Shown one piece after another: positions 1 to 11,479 of a stretch of 64,000 nucleotides of DNA. Under the pieces are notes generated by a model that saw only the letters and a program-made list of their open reading frames with translations, was not told the DNA's origin and searched no databases. The stretch comes from an uncultured Bacilli bacterium (GTDB lineage Bacteria; Bacillota_I; Bacilli_A; RF39; UBA660): contig CAKOIE010000001.1 of NCBI GenBank assembly GCA_934086395.1, positions 1 to 64,000 of the forward strand. The letters run 5' to 3'. Positions within the stretch are counted from its first letter, which is position 1. The number at the start of each line of letters is the position of its first letter. The position numbers were made by a program, and so were the translations under genes.

Positions 1-6
1 TAATTC

Positions 7-54
7 CCACTAGCATAGCTAGTGGTTTTTTGTTGCTTGCCCTTTGCAAGCAAC
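7..54 (+). terminator. Terminator hairpin plus second perfect hairpin
   Basis: CCACTAGC (7-14) pairs with GCTAGTGG (18-25) around a 3-nt loop and is followed by six T, a Rho-independent terminator for something left of the window on the + strand. A second perfect 9-bp hairpin, GTTGCTTGC (32-40) with GCAAGCAAC (46-54), follows at once. Adjacent hairpins like these also occur at the ends of IS200/IS605-type elements, but no transposase is visible here. Confidence 0.6.
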
Positions 55-71
55 TATCCCTTAGACTTAAT

Positions 72-109
72 AAAAAAAGAATTTGATTAAAATTTACAAA
101 TTCTTTTTT
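72..109 (-). terminator. Terminator of amino-acid ABC operon
   Basis: An A-rich arm (72-85) and its T-rich complement (97-109) form a stem of about 12 bp just after the stop codon of the ATP-binding gene. Read on the minus strand it ends in a run of T, as expected for Rho-independent termination of the two-gene transporter operon. Confidence 0.75.
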
Positions 110-112
110 ATT

Positions 113-838
113 TCATATGTTTTTTACTTTTGATAAAAATTCTTTTAGTCTATCATCTTTGGGATGATTAAATATTTCTTCATTGGTACCTTGTTCAATT
201 ATTTTTCCATCTTCCATAAAAATTACTTTAGTTGCAAATTTTTTTATAAAATTCATTTCATGTGATACAACTATCATAGTCATTCCTTGGTTGGCAATTT
301 CCTTCATCAAATTGGTTACTTCACCTATCATTTCAGGATCTAGAGCTGATGTAGGTTCATCAAATAACATCAAATCCGGATGCATAATAAGAGCTCTTAT
401 AATTGCTATTCTTTGTTGTTGTCCTCCTGAAAGTTCATATGGATAATAATCTTTTTTATCATATAAATCTATTTTCTTTAATAAACTTGTAGCCTCTTTT
501 ACTGCTTCATCATGTGACAATATTTTTAATTTTACAGGGGCTAAAATTATATTTTCAAGTACAGTCATATTACTAAATAGGTTAAATTGTTGAAATAACA
601 TTCCTATTTTTCTTCGAACTAAAGTTAAATTTTCTTTAAAATCTAAATTTTTTCCTTCAAAGTTAATTATACCACTTGTTGGTATTTCAAGTAAATTTAT
701 GGTTCTCAAAAGTGTTGATTTACCACATCCGCTTGGACCTATTATACCTACAATATCACCTTTGTTTACTTCTAAATCTATACCTTTTAAAACTTTTTTA
801 GAGCCAAAATTTTTCTTTAAAGACTTAATTTTTAACAT
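113..838 (-). CDS. Polar amino-acid ABC transporter, ATP-binding protein
   Basis: This 241-aa cytoplasmic ATPase energises amino-acid import. Visible motifs are Walker [10 protein letters not shown] near residue 34, the Q-loop in MLFQQFNLF, the signature LSGGQQQR, Walker [14 protein letters not shown] and the H-loop VVSHEM. Length and motifs fit the GlnQ/ArtP/HisP family exactly. Its start overlaps the end of the upstream permease gene by 14 bp, so the two are translationally coupled and should form one transporter. The substrate is not readable from sequence. The adjacent arginine deiminase operon makes arginine or another polar amino acid plausible, but that is inference. Confidence 0.93.
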   Translation of the reverse strand: MLKIKSLKKNFGSKKVLKGIDLEVNKGDIVGIIGPSGCGKSTLLRTINLLEIPTSGIINFEGKNLDFKENLTLVRRKIGMLFQQFNLFSNMTVLENIILAPVKLKILSHDEAVKEATSLLKKIDLYDKKDYYPYELSGGQQQRIAIIRALIMHPDLMLFDEPTSALDPEMIGEVTNLMKEIANQGMTMIVVSHEMNFIKKFATKVIFMEDGKIIEQGTNEEIFNHPKDDRLKEFLSKVKNI

Positions 839-2273
839 TTTTCAACCTCTTTTCAATTAAATTAACTATTTTACTTAATCCATAAGTAATAATTAAATAT
901 ATGGTTGCAATTAAAATTAATGGAAAAAAATAATCATATGTTCGTGATGCAATTATATCACTTGCTTTGGTAAGTTCAACTATACCTATATAAGCACCTA
1001 CTGAAGTTTCTTTTACAAGGGTTATAAATTCATTTCCGAGTGCAGGAATAATATTCTTTATTGCTTGTGGTAAAACAATATACCTTATTACCTTTTTATA
1101 ATCTAATCCTAGTGCATAGCCTGCTTCTATTTGACCTCTATTAACAGAGTTTAATCCAGCTCTTATAATTTCTGCTACATAGGCTGCACTATTTATTCCA
1201 AACGCTAGTATTCCAACTAAAACAATATTAATAGACACTGATTTAAATATTACATAATATATAATCATGAGTTGTAATATACTAGGTGTTCCTCTTATAA
1301 TGGTTATATATATTCTTGCTATTGCATTTAATAATTTAAGTTTATTGGTATTATCATGATAATTTCTAATAATAGCTAGTAATGTTCCTAAAAAAACTCC
1401 TAATATAACGGCTCCGAGCGCTATTATTAATGTATTTAATAAGCCCTTTAATATATATTTATATCTTCCATCTAATATAATACTATTATATATTCTATCA
1501 ATAATTGTATTTTTATTTACCTTTTGGTCTATTCCCATATGATTTAAAATAATATTATCTAGCTCACCATTATTTTTCATTTTCTCAATTACAGTATTGC
1601 ATGCATTTAATAATTCTTTATTATCTTTAGATATAACCATTCCATAATTATCTACTACAAGAGGATTTGGAAGTATAATCATATCTTTTGTTATTAATTT
1701 TTTGGCTGGTAATTCATCCATTACGACTGCATCAACTTTATTATCTTTTAAATCTTGTATGGCTGCTAAAAATTTTTTTTCACGAATTAATGTAATATTT
1801 GGATACTTTTCTGTTAGATAAGAATCAGCGATTGTTCCTAATTGAACTGCAACCTTGCCTTGTAAATTATTTGCATCTGTTATTATACTATCTTTTTTAA
1901 CTATAATTACTTGTTTGCTTGATGCATAATTAACAGTAAAATCTACTTCCATGGCTCTTTCTTCTGTATAAGATATTCCAGCTGCTCCTATATCACTCTT
2001 TTTGGTTTTTACTTCATTTATTATTGAATCAAAAGCAACGTCTTTAATAACTAATTCTTTATCGAGATAATCAGCAATCTTACGGGCTATATCTATATCT
2101 ACACCTACAATTTTACCATTAGAATAATATTCATATGGAGCAAAGCCTGCCTCTGTTACTAATACTAGCTCTCCCTTTTTTTCTTTTCTACATCCTGTTA
2201 ATATAATACAAATAGTAAATATTAACAATATAATTCGAAACTGTTTCTTTTTCGTACTACGTCGAGTAAACAT
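825..2273 (-). CDS. Amino-acid ABC transporter, fused substrate-binding protein and permease
   Basis: The 482-aa protein joins two parts usually encoded separately. Residues 1-28 are a lipoprotein signal with lipobox LTGC. Residues of about 35-245 are a family-3 periplasmic-type binding domain ([31 protein letters not shown]). Residues of about 270-475 are a membrane permease with the inner-membrane loop motif [20 protein letters not shown]. GlnP-type SBP-permease fusions of this kind are known in Firmicutes. The RBS-like GAGGTG lies 11 bp before the ATG. The ATPase gene follows directly, completing the importer. Confidence 0.92.
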   Translation of the reverse strand: MFTRRSTKKKQFRIILLIFTICIILTGCRKEKKGELVLVTEAGFAPYEYYSNGKIVGVDIDIARKIADYLDKELVIKDVAFDSIINEVKTKKSDIGAAGISYTEERAMEVDFTVNYASSKQVIIVKKDSIITDANNLQGKVAVQLGTIADSYLTEKYPNITLIREKKFLAAIQDLKDNKVDAVVMDELPAKKLITKDMIILPNPLVVDNYGMVISKDNKELLNACNTVIEKMKNNGELDNIILNHMGIDQKVNKNTIIDRIYNSIILDGRYKYILKGLLNTLIIALGAVILGVFLGTLLAIIRNYHDNTNKLKLLNAIARIYITIIRGTPSILQLMIIYYVIFKSVSINIVLVGILAFGINSAAYVAEIIRAGLNSVNRGQIEAGYALGLDYKKVIRYIVLPQAIKNIIPALGNEFITLVKETSVGAYIGIVELTKASDIIASRTYDYFFPLILIATIYLIITYGLSKIVNLIEKRLKNVKN

Positions 2274-2473
2274 TTCTCGACAACACCTCTCTTTCTATTT
2301 CAGTTAATTACTTTTCTTGTTGTCCTTAACTTAATCAATTTCAAAATTTAGACGATAGTCTCTATAAATAATCTATTATATTTCAATGCTTATTATTCTT
2401 TAACTTATTTTAAATACACTTTTACATAAATAACTTTTTATGGTTATTATTTTTATAAAATTCTTATTCTATA

Positions 2474-2497
2474 AAAAGAGTTCTTTTGAACTCTTTT
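2474..2497 (-). terminator. Terminator of arginine deiminase operon
   Basis: A perfect 10-bp stem AAAAGAGTTC (2474-2483) / GAACTCTTTT (2488-2497) with loop TTTT lies 6 bp after the arcC-yfcC fusion stop codon. The minus-strand transcript ends CTTTTTATAG. The rest of 2274-2503 is AT-rich leader for the ABC operon; I see no gene in it. Confidence 0.85.
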
Positions 2498-2503
2498 GTA
2501 TTT

Positions 2504-4888
2504 TTATAAAACTAACATTGCAATTGTTAATATTACTATATTTGCAAGCATTATACAAGCTAATACTTTAAATACCCATTTTAACCAGGTTGTGTATTCT
2601 ACTTTGGCAAGTGCTAGGCCTCCCATTATAGCGCCACAAGTTGGTGTAAATAGATTTACAAGTCCGTTTGCTGCTACCATTCCCATTATAGTAGCTTCAA
2701 CATTGTATCCTACTTGATGTGCAAGTGGAGCCATAATTGGGGTTGATAATGTTGCAAGTCCACTACTAGATGGAACTAATACAGAAAGTCCGACATGTAA
2801 AATATAATTTAATGGAGCAAACACTACCTTTGGTAAAACTTTTAGTAAATTTGCAGCATTATAAATTATATAATTATCTAAGTGTGTGTCACTCATTAAT
2901 ACTGATGCTCCTCTTGCAAGTGCAATTATTAATATTACACCTACCATATCATCAGCACCATCAATTATTTTATCAACAATCTCGTTCTCTTTCATACGAT
3001 TTACAAGTGCAATTACTATGGTCATAATTAAAAACCATAATGTTGCTTCTTGGAAATACCATTGACCAATTGGCACGCCAACTAACCATGATAGACCAAA
3101 TACTTTAGAGTTTACAAATGTTGTAATACCAAAATCTTCCCAAGGGATAAAACTCATAATCATAATAACAAAAGTTAATGCAAATAAAATTAATGTAATT
3201 TTTTGTTTTCCGGTTAATTTAGCTTCAACTCTTTCAATATCTTCGCCATAAGTAGCCTCCATATTTCTTTGTTCTTGTAAACTTAATATTGTTGAGCCTT
3301 TTTTCTTAATAACTTGTTTTGCATATAGCATTACAAATATTATAGAAATTATTAAAGTTGACAACCATAACATTGTTCCTAATCCAATTATTGTCCCTTG
3401 ATTAATAGCTACTCCTGCTGGTAAGGTTGACTTTGCAGCATCAACTGCAACACCTACAGCAAAGGGGTTTACTGTTGAACCAAGAACTCCTGATCCGGCT
3501 CCTAAAAGTACAATAGCTGAAGATACAACAGTATCCATACCTGCTGCTACCATGGCGGCAGCAAGTAATGCGTAGAAACCAACAGTCTCTTCAAGCATAC
3601 CATAAGTAGTACCACCTATTGAAAATATTATCATAAGAATAGGAATTAATACTAATTCATGTCCATGAAGTTTTTTAATTAAGACTTGAATTCCTGTTTC
3701 GATAGCTTGAGTTGAATTCACTATTTTTAGGAAAGCTCCAAGAATTAATATAAATACACAAATATCAATAGCATCTGCAAAACCTCGAATAGGTGCCAAT
3801 AATGTTTGGGATAATGTAGCTCCTACTACTCCACTACCATTTACTATTTCTTCACCAATAAATGATGCTTTAGGAAGTAAATGTGTTATTATTGCAAGTA
3901 TAAATATTAAAGCTAGGATTATAGTAAATGCACTAAGTGAAAATGATATTCTCTTTTTCTTTTCTTCTTTCTTTACTTCAGGTTTATAAATTAATGTGCC
4001 TGTTTTACCTTCTAATGCTTCTTTTGCTTTAAATAAAGATGTAATAATTGCTTTATTTCCTGTAGCTTTAACAAATCCAATAGAAGCCTCTATTTTCGGT
4101 AACATGCTTCCTTCTTTAAATTCATCATGTCTAATACCAACTCTTGCTTCAGCTATAGATAATTTATTTATTTCTTCTTCATTTTTTTGTTTGTAGTTAT
4201 AAGATACTTTTTCAACATCAGTTAATATTAATAAAGTATCTGCATTAATTTCTTGAGCAAGTAATGCGCTTGTTTTATCTTTATCTATAACAGCATCTAT
4301 TCCCTCGTAGCCGTGTGTTTTTGTCATAACTACTGGTACTCCACCGCCACCGCAAGCAATTACTATGGTGCCTTGCTCTATTAAATTTTTAATTGTGCCA
4401 AGTTCTAATATTTTCTTTGGTTCTGGAGATGCAACTACTTTTCGATATCCTCTGCCTGCGTCTTCTTTATAAACAGCTTTTTCTTTTTTTTGTTTTTCTA
4501 ATGCTTGATCGCGAGTCAAAAATTCTCCTATTGGTTTAGTTGGATTTTTAAATGCAGGATCTAAAGGATTTACTTCTACTTGGGTAATTACTGTTACAAC
4601 TTCTTTTTTTATTTTTCTTTTATTCAACTCATCTTTTAATGATTGTTGTAATTGATAACCAATATAGCCTTGTGACATTGCTCCACTTTCAGCAAATGGA
4701 ACTTTTTCTTCTTTCATGGAATCATAAATCATTCCTACTTGTGGACCATTTCCGTGGGTGATAACAATTTGATTTCCAGCTTGTACTAAGTCTATTAAAT
4801 ATTTTACTGTGCTTTCAATTCTATCATGTTGCTCTTGAGGATTTTTACCTAATGCATTTCCTCCTAATGCAATAACAATTTTACTCAT
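2504..4888 (-). CDS. arcC: Carbamate kinase fused to YfcC/ArcD-type membrane transporter
   Basis: The 794-aa protein starts with a complete carbamate kinase (residues 1 to about 312: [37 protein letters not shown]). This enzyme makes ATP from carbamoyl phosphate in the last step of the deiminase pathway. After a lysine/glutamate-rich linker, residues of about 325-794 are a polytopic YfcC-family transporter ([45 protein letters not shown]), the family that supplies arginine/ornithine antiporters in some ADI operons. Each half has normal family length and there is no stop or frameshift between them. The gene overlaps the end of arcB by 8 bp and is last in the operon. The kinase assignment is firm; the transported substrate is inferred from context. 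Confidence 0.93.
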   Translation of the reverse strand: MSKIVIALGGNALGKNPQEQHDRIESTVKYLIDLVQAGNQIVITHGNGPQVGMIYDSMKEEKVPFAESGAMSQGYIGYQLQQSLKDELNKRKIKKEVVTVITQVEVNPLDPAFKNPTKPIGEFLTRDQALEKQKKEKAVYKEDAGRGYRKVVASPEPKKILELGTIKNLIEQGTIVIACGGGGVPVVMTKTHGYEGIDAVIDKDKTSALLAQEINADTLLILTDVEKVSYNYKQKNEEEINKLSIAEARVGIRHDEFKEGSMLPKIEASIGFVKATGNKAIITSLFKAKEALEGKTGTLIYKPEVKKEEKKKRISFSLSAFTIILALIFILAIITHLLPKASFIGEEIVNGSGVVGATLSQTLLAPIRGFADAIDICVFILILGAFLKIVNSTQAIETGIQVLIKKLHGHELVLIPILMIIFSIGGTTYGMLEETVGFYALLAAAMVAAGMDTVVSSAIVLLGAGSGVLGSTVNPFAVGVAVDAAKSTLPAGVAINQGTIIGLGTMLWLSTLIISIIFVMLYAKQVIKKKGSTILSLQEQRNMEATYGEDIERVEAKLTGKQKITLILFALTFVIMIMSFIPWEDFGITTFVNSKVFGLSWLVGVPIGQWYFQEATLWFLIMTIVIALVNRMKENEIVDKIIDGADDMVGVILIIALARGASVLMSDTHLDNYIIYNAANLLKVLPKVVFAPLNYILHVGLSVLVPSSSGLATLSTPIMAPLAHQVGYNVEATIMGMVAANGLVNLFTPTCGAIMGGLALAKVEYTTWLKWVFKVLACIMLANIVILTIAMLVL

Positions 4889-5876
4889 TTTTCATAGTCT
4901 CCAACATTACAGCTTTTATTGTATGAAGTCTATTTTCTGCTTCTTCAAATACTCTGGATTTACTTGACTCAAACACTTCATCCGTAACTTCCATTTCTTT
5001 TATTCCAAATTTTTCTTCTATTTCTTTTCCTATTCTTGTTTCATTGTTATGAAATGATGGCAAACAATGTAGGAAAATAGCGTTTTCTTTAGCTTTTTTC
5101 ATAACATTCATATTTATTTGGTAAGGGCTTAAAAGTTCAATTCTCTCTTTCCATATTTCCATAGGTTCTCCCATTGAAACCCATACATCGGTATAAAGTG
5201 CATCTGCATCTTTTACACCTTCCATAATATCTTCAGTCATATTTATTGCAGAACCGTTCTCATAAGCAATTTTTTTACATTTATTAACTAGTTCCTCTTC
5301 TGGCCAAAGTGTTCTTGGTGCACAACATGTAAAATTAACTCCTAATTTTGAACATGCTACCATAAGTGAATTTGCTACGTTATTTCTAGCATCTCCACAG
5401 AACACTAATTTTCTTCCCTTTAAAGAACCAAATTCCTCTTGGATAGTCATAAAATCTGCAAGCATTTGAGTTGGATGAAATTCATTAGTTAGACCATTCC
5501 ATACAGGAACTTTGCTATATTTAGCAAGATTTTCTACTATTGCTTGATCAAATCCACGATATTCAATTCCATCATACATGCTTGCTAAAACACGTGCTGT
5601 GTCTTCAATTGTTTCTTTTTTTCCCATTTGAGAACCGGTTGGTCCTAAATAGGTTGCGGACATTCCTAGATCATGAGCTCCTGCTTCAAAAGCACATCTA
5701 GTTCTTGTAGAGTCTTTTTCAAATATCATAGCTATTTGTTTTCCTTCTAAATATCTATGAGTTATATTATTTTTCTTTAGATTTTTTAAATCTATTGCTA
5801 CATCTATTAAATATCTAATCTCTTCAGGCGTATAATCTAATAGTTTTAAAAAATCTCTGCCTCTTAAATCTGCCAT
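4881..5876 (-). CDS. arcB: Ornithine carbamoyltransferase (catabolic)
   Basis: The 331-aa enzyme interconverts citrulline plus phosphate with ornithine plus carbamoyl phosphate. The carbamoyl-phosphate motif STRTRCAFE lies near residue 56, the HPTQ motif near 133, DVWVSMGEP near 230 and HCLPSFH near 272, all typical and at usual spacing. It sits between arcA (13-bp overlap) and the kinase-transporter fusion (8-bp overlap), so it acts in the catabolic direction, feeding carbamoyl phosphate to carbamate kinase. There is no arginine-biosynthesis gene nearby, so arcB is preferred to argF. Confidence 0.95.
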   Translation of the reverse strand: MADLRGRDFLKLLDYTPEEIRYLIDVAIDLKNLKKNNITHRYLEGKQIAMIFEKDSTRTRCAFEAGAHDLGMSATYLGPTGSQMGKKETIEDTARVLASMYDGIEYRGFDQAIVENLAKYSKVPVWNGLTNEFHPTQMLADFMTIQEEFGSLKGRKLVFCGDARNNVANSLMVACSKLGVNFTCCAPRTLWPEEELVNKCKKIAYENGSAINMTEDIMEGVKDADALYTDVWVSMGEPMEIWKERIELLSPYQINMNVMKKAKENAIFLHCLPSFHNNETRIGKEIEEKFGIKEMEVTDEVFESSKSRVFEEAENRLHTIKAVMLETMKNE

Positions 5877-7117
5877 TCAACATCCTCCCTTACAAGTGGC
5901 ATAGACATACATCTTGGGCCTCCACGTCCACGGCTTAATTCTGCTCCACAAATCTCAATTACTTTAAGACCTGCTTTGCGTAATTCTTTATTTGTTACAT
6001 CATTTCTATCATATACAACAACTATTCCTGGTGCTATACATAATGTGTTTGATCCATCATTCCATTGTTCACGCTCGCTGGCTACTTTATCTCCTCCAGC
6101 GCAAGGAATAAGAGTTACTGGGTGATCTAAATATTTTTCCAATATTTCCTTTAATGATCCTTTTATTTCTTTTACATTTAAATCTTCATAAGTTGTAGGA
6201 TCAAACCCTTCAGTTATTTCAAACACTTGTAATGTATCTGAAATTGCAGGATGGTATGTAAATGTATACTTATCTATTTGTGTAAATACTGTATCAAGAT
6301 GCATAAACGCTCTTGATACTGGAATATTAAATGCTAAAATAGTATCAATTTTACAAGTTGGATCTTTAAAAAAGTTTTTAGAAATTTGATCTATAGCTGC
6401 TGCTTCAGTCCTTTGCGAAATACCAATGGCTACAGTATGTTCATTAATATTTAATAAGTCTCCACCTTCTGTATGCCAATGATAACCTCTATTATAATAT
6501 AAAGGTGTGTCTTTAAAATCTGGATGATATTTAAAGATATATTCGGCATAAATGCATTCCCTATTTCTTGTTACTGAATACATGTGATTTAAATTTGCTC
6601 CTTCACCAACGCTTGCAAAATTATCTCTTGTAAAGTATAAATTTGGCATTGGAGCTGCGATAAACTTTTCAGGCTCGTCAACTAAATCCACTAATGTTTT
6701 TTCTATTTCCCTTTTTCTAAAAGGAAAGTCTTTAATTTGAATTCCTTCCATGGTTTGTAGTACTAATTTTTTAGAATCTTTTATTTTATCTAAAAATTTG
6801 TAAGTTAAAATTTGATACTTTATAGTATGAATTCCAGCCTCTATAATAAATTGTCGAATAAATTTATCACGAATTTTTTCATCACTATCAATTACTTCTG
6901 CTACTAAATCTTCAAGATAAACAACTTCTATGTCATTTTCAATTAATGCTTTTGCGAACATGTCATGTTCTCTTTGTGCTTCTGCTAAATAAGGAATATC
7001 GTCAAAAAGTAATTCATTTAAAGTATCTGGAGTTAGATTTAATAACTCATTTCCCGGTCTATGAAGTAATACTTTTTTTAATTTTCCTATTTCACTTGTC
7101 ACATGAATATTACTCAT
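5864..7117 (-). CDS. arcA: Arginine deiminase
   Basis: The 417-aa cytoplasmic enzyme hydrolyses arginine to citrulline and ammonia. Family motifs are visible: [11 protein letters not shown], the catalytic His/Glu segment [23 protein letters not shown], and the C-terminal [16 protein letters not shown] with the nucleophilic Cys. Length matches the family. It is the first gene of the operon arcA-arcB-arcC/yfcC and has its own promoter upstream. The pathway gives one ATP per arginine and releases ammonia, useful for energy and acid tolerance in an anaerobe. Confidence 0.96.
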   Translation of the reverse strand: MSNIHVTSEIGKLKKVLLHRPGNELLNLTPDTLNELLFDDIPYLAEAQREHDMFAKALIENDIEVVYLEDLVAEVIDSDEKIRDKFIRQFIIEAGIHTIKYQILTYKFLDKIKDSKKLVLQTMEGIQIKDFPFRKREIEKTLVDLVDEPEKFIAAPMPNLYFTRDNFASVGEGANLNHMYSVTRNRECIYAEYIFKYHPDFKDTPLYYNRGYHWHTEGGDLLNINEHTVAIGISQRTEAAAIDQISKNFFKDPTCKIDTILAFNIPVSRAFMHLDTVFTQIDKYTFTYHPAISDTLQVFEITEGFDPTTYEDLNVKEIKGSLKEILEKYLDHPVTLIPCAGGDKVASEREQWNDGSNTLCIAPGIVVVYDRNDVTNKELRKAGLKVIEICGAELSRGRGGPRCMSMPLVREDVEWQI

Positions 7118-7164
7118 TTCTCTCCTACCTTTCTAAATAATAGTCTTCTTTACTATCTATAATT

Positions 7165-7216
7165 ATTATATCAAAATTTAAATTAATGTAAACCCGTCTT
7201 TGATCATGTCGACATG
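7165..7216 (-). promoter_or_regulatory. Promoter and palindrome of arginine deiminase operon
   Basis: On the minus strand TTTACA (7192-7187) and TATAAT (7170-7165) are separated by 16 bp, a good vegetative promoter about 50 bp before arcA. Just upstream of the -35 box lies the perfect 12-bp palindrome CATGTCGACATG (7205-7216), placed where an activator or repressor could bind. The regulator is unknown. Confidence 0.55.
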
Positions 7217-7662
7217 TATTTTGCTTGATACTATGAATTCTTTCTTGATGTATTTGTTTAACACCGAATGTAGATAAAAATTAAAATTTAATATTTTCGT
7301 CTTTTACTTATAATTTCCTGTTTCAAATATAAAGTAACCTTTAGTATCCACAGACTTAAATTCCGGTAGTTGCTATCTTTCATTGCTTTTTATTATGTTT
7401 TTATTAGTTATTAGTCATATTTAGATTATTTATTTTTAATCCTTAAATTTTATACTTTAATATTATGTATATCATGCGTTTGTTTTTTAGTATGAAATTC
7501 ATATTGTATAAAAAAAGATAGTTGCAAATCTGTCTGATTATTAGCAACTATACTTCTTTTAATGATATAAGTATTAAAAATATTAAAGTTTTTTAAAGGT
7601 TTGTTAATCAAAAACAAAATTAAGAAATAATTTACAAAATATTTAATCCTATCAATATAATA
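7217..7662. other. Non-coding AT-rich stretch
   Basis: No convincing gene in either strand. The only structure is a terminator-like hairpin, ATAGTTGC (7518-7525) with GCAACTAT (7544-7551). On the minus strand it is followed by seven T, so it probably ends the transcript of the NUDIX gene. Confidence 0.5.
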
Positions 7663-8055
7663 TTAAGAGATTTTATTGTTGTTTAATTTGCTAATGATTA
7701 TCTTGTCAGCAGGAGCAAATTCATATTTTTTTAGATTAGATGGAACTGTCCAGACACAATCTTGGTGTTCTAATAAAGCATAATGATTATCATTTATTTG
7801 GCAATTTAAGACAATTAGATTAATAGTTTTATCGGGATATTCATAAATTATTTCAGTATACTTATCTATTACTGTAATATCCATGTCTAATTCTTCTTTT
7901 ATTTCTCTAATAATTGCCTGATTTTCAGTTTCATTAGGTTCTATTTTCCCACCAGGGAATTCCCATAAACCACCTTGAGATTTATTTTGATTTCTTTGAG
8001 CTATAAATATTTCATTTTGATTATTTCTAATTATTGCAGCTACTACTTTGATCAT
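7663..8055 (-). CDS. NUDIX hydrolase, MutT-like (8-oxo-dGTP type)
   Basis: The 130-aa protein has the NUDIX box GGKIEPNETENQAIIREIKEELDM in residues 36-59 with the required GX5EX7REUXEEXGU spacing. N-terminal KVVAAII and a WEFPGGK context are typical of MutT/CTP pyrophosphohydrolases that clean oxidised nucleotides. The C-terminal EFAPADKIII is also family-like. It stands alone with its own leader and the terminator near 7518-7551; a purine-rich AGAAAGAAG precedes the ATG. Exact substrate is uncertain. Confidence 0.85.
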   Translation of the reverse strand: MIKVVAAIIRNNQNEIFIAQRNQNKSQGGLWEFPGGKIEPNETENQAIIREIKEELDMDITVIDKYTEIIYEYPDKTINLIVLNCQINDNHYALLEHQDCVWTVPSNLKKYEFAPADKIIISKLNNNKIS

Positions 8056-8242
8056 ATTAATACTTCTTTCTTTAATATTTCATTTTGGTTATAAAAAATA
8101 ACTTAAATTCTCGATTATATCTTACATCATATAACTTGGTTTATCAAATTTAATTGTGAACCTTTGCGAAACAATTTTATTCATTAATATTTTCTTTTAA
8201 ACTAGCAAAAAAGGAACAAATATTAAAATTTAGTTCCTGTAC

Positions 8243-11200
8243 TTATTTTATTTTAATTGATGCATATATAATTTTATAATCATCTAATGTCAAATGATCT
8301 TTTAGGGCTGTTACATTATTATAGTTACTTTCATCGACATTTAAAATTTCTTCTTTGGTTAGTGCTTTAAATAATGCCCAATATTTTTGCCTGTCATCAA
8401 TTGTTAAATAACCATAGTATTTATTTTTGTATAGTTTGAATACTTTTATTTGTTTGCTACTTGCACCTACTAATATTTCTAACATTGTTCTAGGGCTTAT
8501 TTTAAATTTATAATTTTCATAATATTTTGCAATATATATTATAGCGTTTACTAGTTCTATAAAGTTTTTATTACAATAGGTTAATTTTTTAATATCAGTA
8601 TTTTTATCAAAAAACTCTAAATTAACTAGATCTAAATCTTGAGTATATTTATTATCAACTAAATAAGCATTACAACCTGTTCCATCTTTTAAATAGTTAG
8701 TACAACCTAAAATATATTTTTCTTTAGCTGGATCTGGAACTTTTTTAACAATTAAATAACCATCAGAGCATTTTGGACATTTGGAAATGGACATTTTTCC
8801 TCCTCTTGGATTATTAGTTACATATCCACAAATTTCTGGATCATTTGAACATATCCATATTTCTCCAGGAATTTTAAAATTATTATTACTTCTTCTTTGT
8901 AATGGATAGCCGCATAAAGGACATTTTAATAAATTATCATAATTAACTTCCGGCTCTATTTTTTCACCAACTACTAGAACATTTTTATAGTTACTATTTA
9001 ATTCTAAAATAAATTTAGATGGTTTATATATTGGTGTTAGAATATAAACTTTATTTTTTGTTCTAGTTAGAGCAACATAGAATAATCTTCTTTCTTCGGC
9101 ATATTCGAAATTTTCTTCGTCTTTGATAACCAGTTTCATGACAGGATCATCAACTATTCTTGATGGAAAACCTAAAATTGCATCTTTACCATTTATTATT
9201 ATTACATTATCATATGTTAATCCTTTTGATGAGTGAGCAGTTAAAAAGGTAATATTTAATTTAGGATATTTATTAGAATATAATTTATTTCTTTTATAGG
9301 TAAAACCTTCTTTATAATTTGATAATATAAATTGTTCAAAACCATAACGGCCTATAAATAATACTTTTTGATTTATTCCATTTTCTTTAACAATATTGTC
9401 TAGAGCGTGTTCAATAGCACTACCTAACCTATTTGTTACTGTATCACCTAGTTTGTATGATATATAGTCTTTTTTATCATTATATGTCATTAAAATAACA
9501 GGATTTTTTATAGATTTATTTGATTTTAATTTTTTAGTTATTTGGTATTTATTTGACATTACAAAGTTACCTGCTATATCGATTAGTTCTTGGGAATTAC
9601 GGTAGGTGTTAGTTATTTTTTGAATGTTGGCATAACCCATTATTTGTTCAAATTTGGTAAATAAATCAATTTGAGCACCACTAAATTTAAATATTGATTG
9701 CCAGTCATCGCCGACAGCTACTATTTTAGCATTAGAACATTTTGATAATTTTTCACATAGATTAAATCTTTGAAGAGAAATATCTTGATATTCATCAACA
9801 AATATATAGTCGTATGGTAACTTTTTATTATTTTCAATTAATTTATCTAATACATTGGAAGCATTGTTAATCATGTCTTCAAAGTCAATACTTCCGGTAT
9901 TTTTTAATACGCTTGAGTAAGCTAAATAGCATTCGTAACAAATATTTACAAATAATTTGGTTCTTTCATCAGATAAGGTGATTTTCCATTCATCAAATTT
10001 GGATGGACTAAAATTATTAGTTTTGAATCTAGATATGAAGACACATATTAACTGGACTAGTTTGTTAAAATATTTATCTTCTAAATTTGATAGGATGGCT
10101 TTATAAATTGCTTTTTGGCTTTTAGGTTCAAATGAGATGCCTGATTTTATTAATTCTTCTTTTAAATGAGTTATTGTATCTTTGTTATCATTATATTTTG
10201 AAAAGGTATAAATTAATTTAGTACCATGTTTTCTGTGAAACATTATTTTGTCATTGACGTGTTTTTTATATTGTTCTAGTTCTTCTTTAGAGTATCTTGG
10301 ATTTTCTCCATTTTCAGATATACCAAAATGTTCAAGATATATTTCTTTGTTATATTGTCTAATTATGAAATCAGGGCAATATGGTTTAATTGTATTATTA
10401 AAGCAATATTTATAAACTGGTTCATATTCATAGTCAATACCATTAATGTATAAAAAGTTGGCGATACGGCATTCTTCAACACTTTTGACTTTTTCATTTT
10501 TTAAGGTATATTTTTGACTAATTTGTTTTTTGTTAAATTCATCAAGAGATGATATTATATCGGATTTAAGGGTTGAGCAATCATTTTTTGCTAGTTCCGA
10601 GAATAATAAACTTATATTTTCTTCTCCAAAAGGGACGTTTAAGTAACTAGCAAAGAATAGAAGAATCTTTTTTACAAATTCTTCGTCATTTTCATTATTA
10701 ATAAGGTATTCTTTAATAGTTTTGAACATTAAATCTCCAGTTGTTATTTGATGATGGGATTCTTCGGCTGAGCCAATAACCTGATTTGCTAGGGAATGGA
10801 ATGTGGATATTTTAACAGGCAAGCCAAGGCGCTTACATCTTGTTTGTAATTCATTAGTTGCTTTTCTGGTAAAGGAGATTATTAAAATACGATTTGGATC
10901 TATGTGCTGTTTTTCAATAAGATATTTAACTTTGGCTTCAATAGTAGTTGTTTTACCTGAGCCTGCTCCTGCTACTACTAATGTGTAATCTTCATCAGAA
11001 AGGATTACTTTTCTTTGTTCTTTATCTAGTTTTATGTTTGGGTCTTCATTTGCAAGAATGGTATCTAAATATTCTTTATCAGCTTCTAGATGTTTATTTA
11101 CATAAAGCGTATTTTTATCATCTATTATTTTACTAGTGTTTGTATAAAAGTTAATAAGACTTTTTATTTCGTAATAATCTACTTTATTTTTTTGGCACCA

Positions 11201-11389
11201 TAGTTCAAGCATAGATTCTTTTTCCATAATTTTTAGTTTATGAATTATAGGAGTTAGTTGTTTGTATATTTTTAGATACTCTTTTTTAGAGATATATTTA
11301 TCTTTTTGTAATAGTTCATTAACTTGATTTTGATATAATTTTAGTAATTCAAAATCTTTGGATTTTATCTCTTCACTAGTTAAACCCAT
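8243..11389 (-). CDS. UvrD/Rep-family helicase, helicase IV-like, with C4 zinc fingers
   Basis: This 1048-aa SF1A helicase has Walker A AGAGSGKTT near residue 140, TFHSLANQ, Walker B FVDEYQDIS, motif III GDDWQSIFKFSGA, motif V TAHSSKGLTYDNVII and motif VI YVALTRTKN. An insert in the 1B region (EYEPVYKY then YCPDFIIRQYN and EHFG) matches the nuclease-like insert of helicase IV. The C-terminal third has two topoisomerase-type C4 zinc fingers (CPLCGYPL...CSNDPEICGY; CPKCSDGYL...GCTNYLKDGTGC). It probably acts in DNA repair or recombination. Its position beside the defence island suggests it could be accessory, but it is complete and codon use looks ordinary. Confidence 0.85.
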   Translation of the reverse strand: MGLTSEEIKSKDFELLKLYQNQVNELLQKDKYISKKEYLKIYKQLTPIIHKLKIMEKESMLELWCQKNKVDYYEIKSLINFYTNTSKIIDDKNTLYVNKHLEADKEYLDTILANEDPNIKLDKEQRKVILSDEDYTLVVAGAGSGKTTTIEAKVKYLIEKQHIDPNRILIISFTRKATNELQTRCKRLGLPVKISTFHSLANQVIGSAEESHHQITTGDLMFKTIKEYLINNENDEEFVKKILLFFASYLNVPFGEENISLLFSELAKNDCSTLKSDIISSLDEFNKKQISQKYTLKNEKVKSVEECRIANFLYINGIDYEYEPVYKYCFNNTIKPYCPDFIIRQYNKEIYLEHFGISENGENPRYSKEELEQYKKHVNDKIMFHRKHGTKLIYTFSKYNDNKDTITHLKEELIKSGISFEPKSQKAIYKAILSNLEDKYFNKLVQLICVFISRFKTNNFSPSKFDEWKITLSDERTKLFVNICYECYLAYSSVLKNTGSIDFEDMINNASNVLDKLIENNKKLPYDYIFVDEYQDISLQRFNLCEKLSKCSNAKIVAVGDDWQSIFKFSGAQIDLFTKFEQIMGYANIQKITNTYRNSQELIDIAGNFVMSNKYQITKKLKSNKSIKNPVILMTYNDKKDYISYKLGDTVTNRLGSAIEHALDNIVKENGINQKVLFIGRYGFEQFILSNYKEGFTYKRNKLYSNKYPKLNITFLTAHSSKGLTYDNVIIINGKDAILGFPSRIVDDPVMKLVIKDEENFEYAEERRLFYVALTRTKNKVYILTPIYKPSKFILELNSNYKNVLVVGEKIEPEVNYDNLLKCPLCGYPLQRRSNNNFKIPGEIWICSNDPEICGYVTNNPRGGKMSISKCPKCSDGYLIVKKVPDPAKEKYILGCTNYLKDGTGCNAYLVDNKYTQDLDLVNLEFFDKNTDIKKLTYCNKNFIELVNAIIYIAKYYENYKFKISPRTMLEILVGASSKQIKVFKLYKNKYYGYLTIDDRQKYWALFKALTKEEILNVDESNYNNVTALKDHLTLDDYKIIYASIKIK

Positions 11390-11479
11390 AATGCCAACCT
11401 CTTATCTTATTTTAATTATATCATTAGACAGTTGGATTTTGGTAGATTTAATTGCTTGTTTGGGATTTTATTTAGTTAA

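Noticed and set aside
1..60. tRNA or tmRNA end
   Set aside because: No T-loop GTTCGA-type sequence or CCA end; the two hairpins are simple stems.
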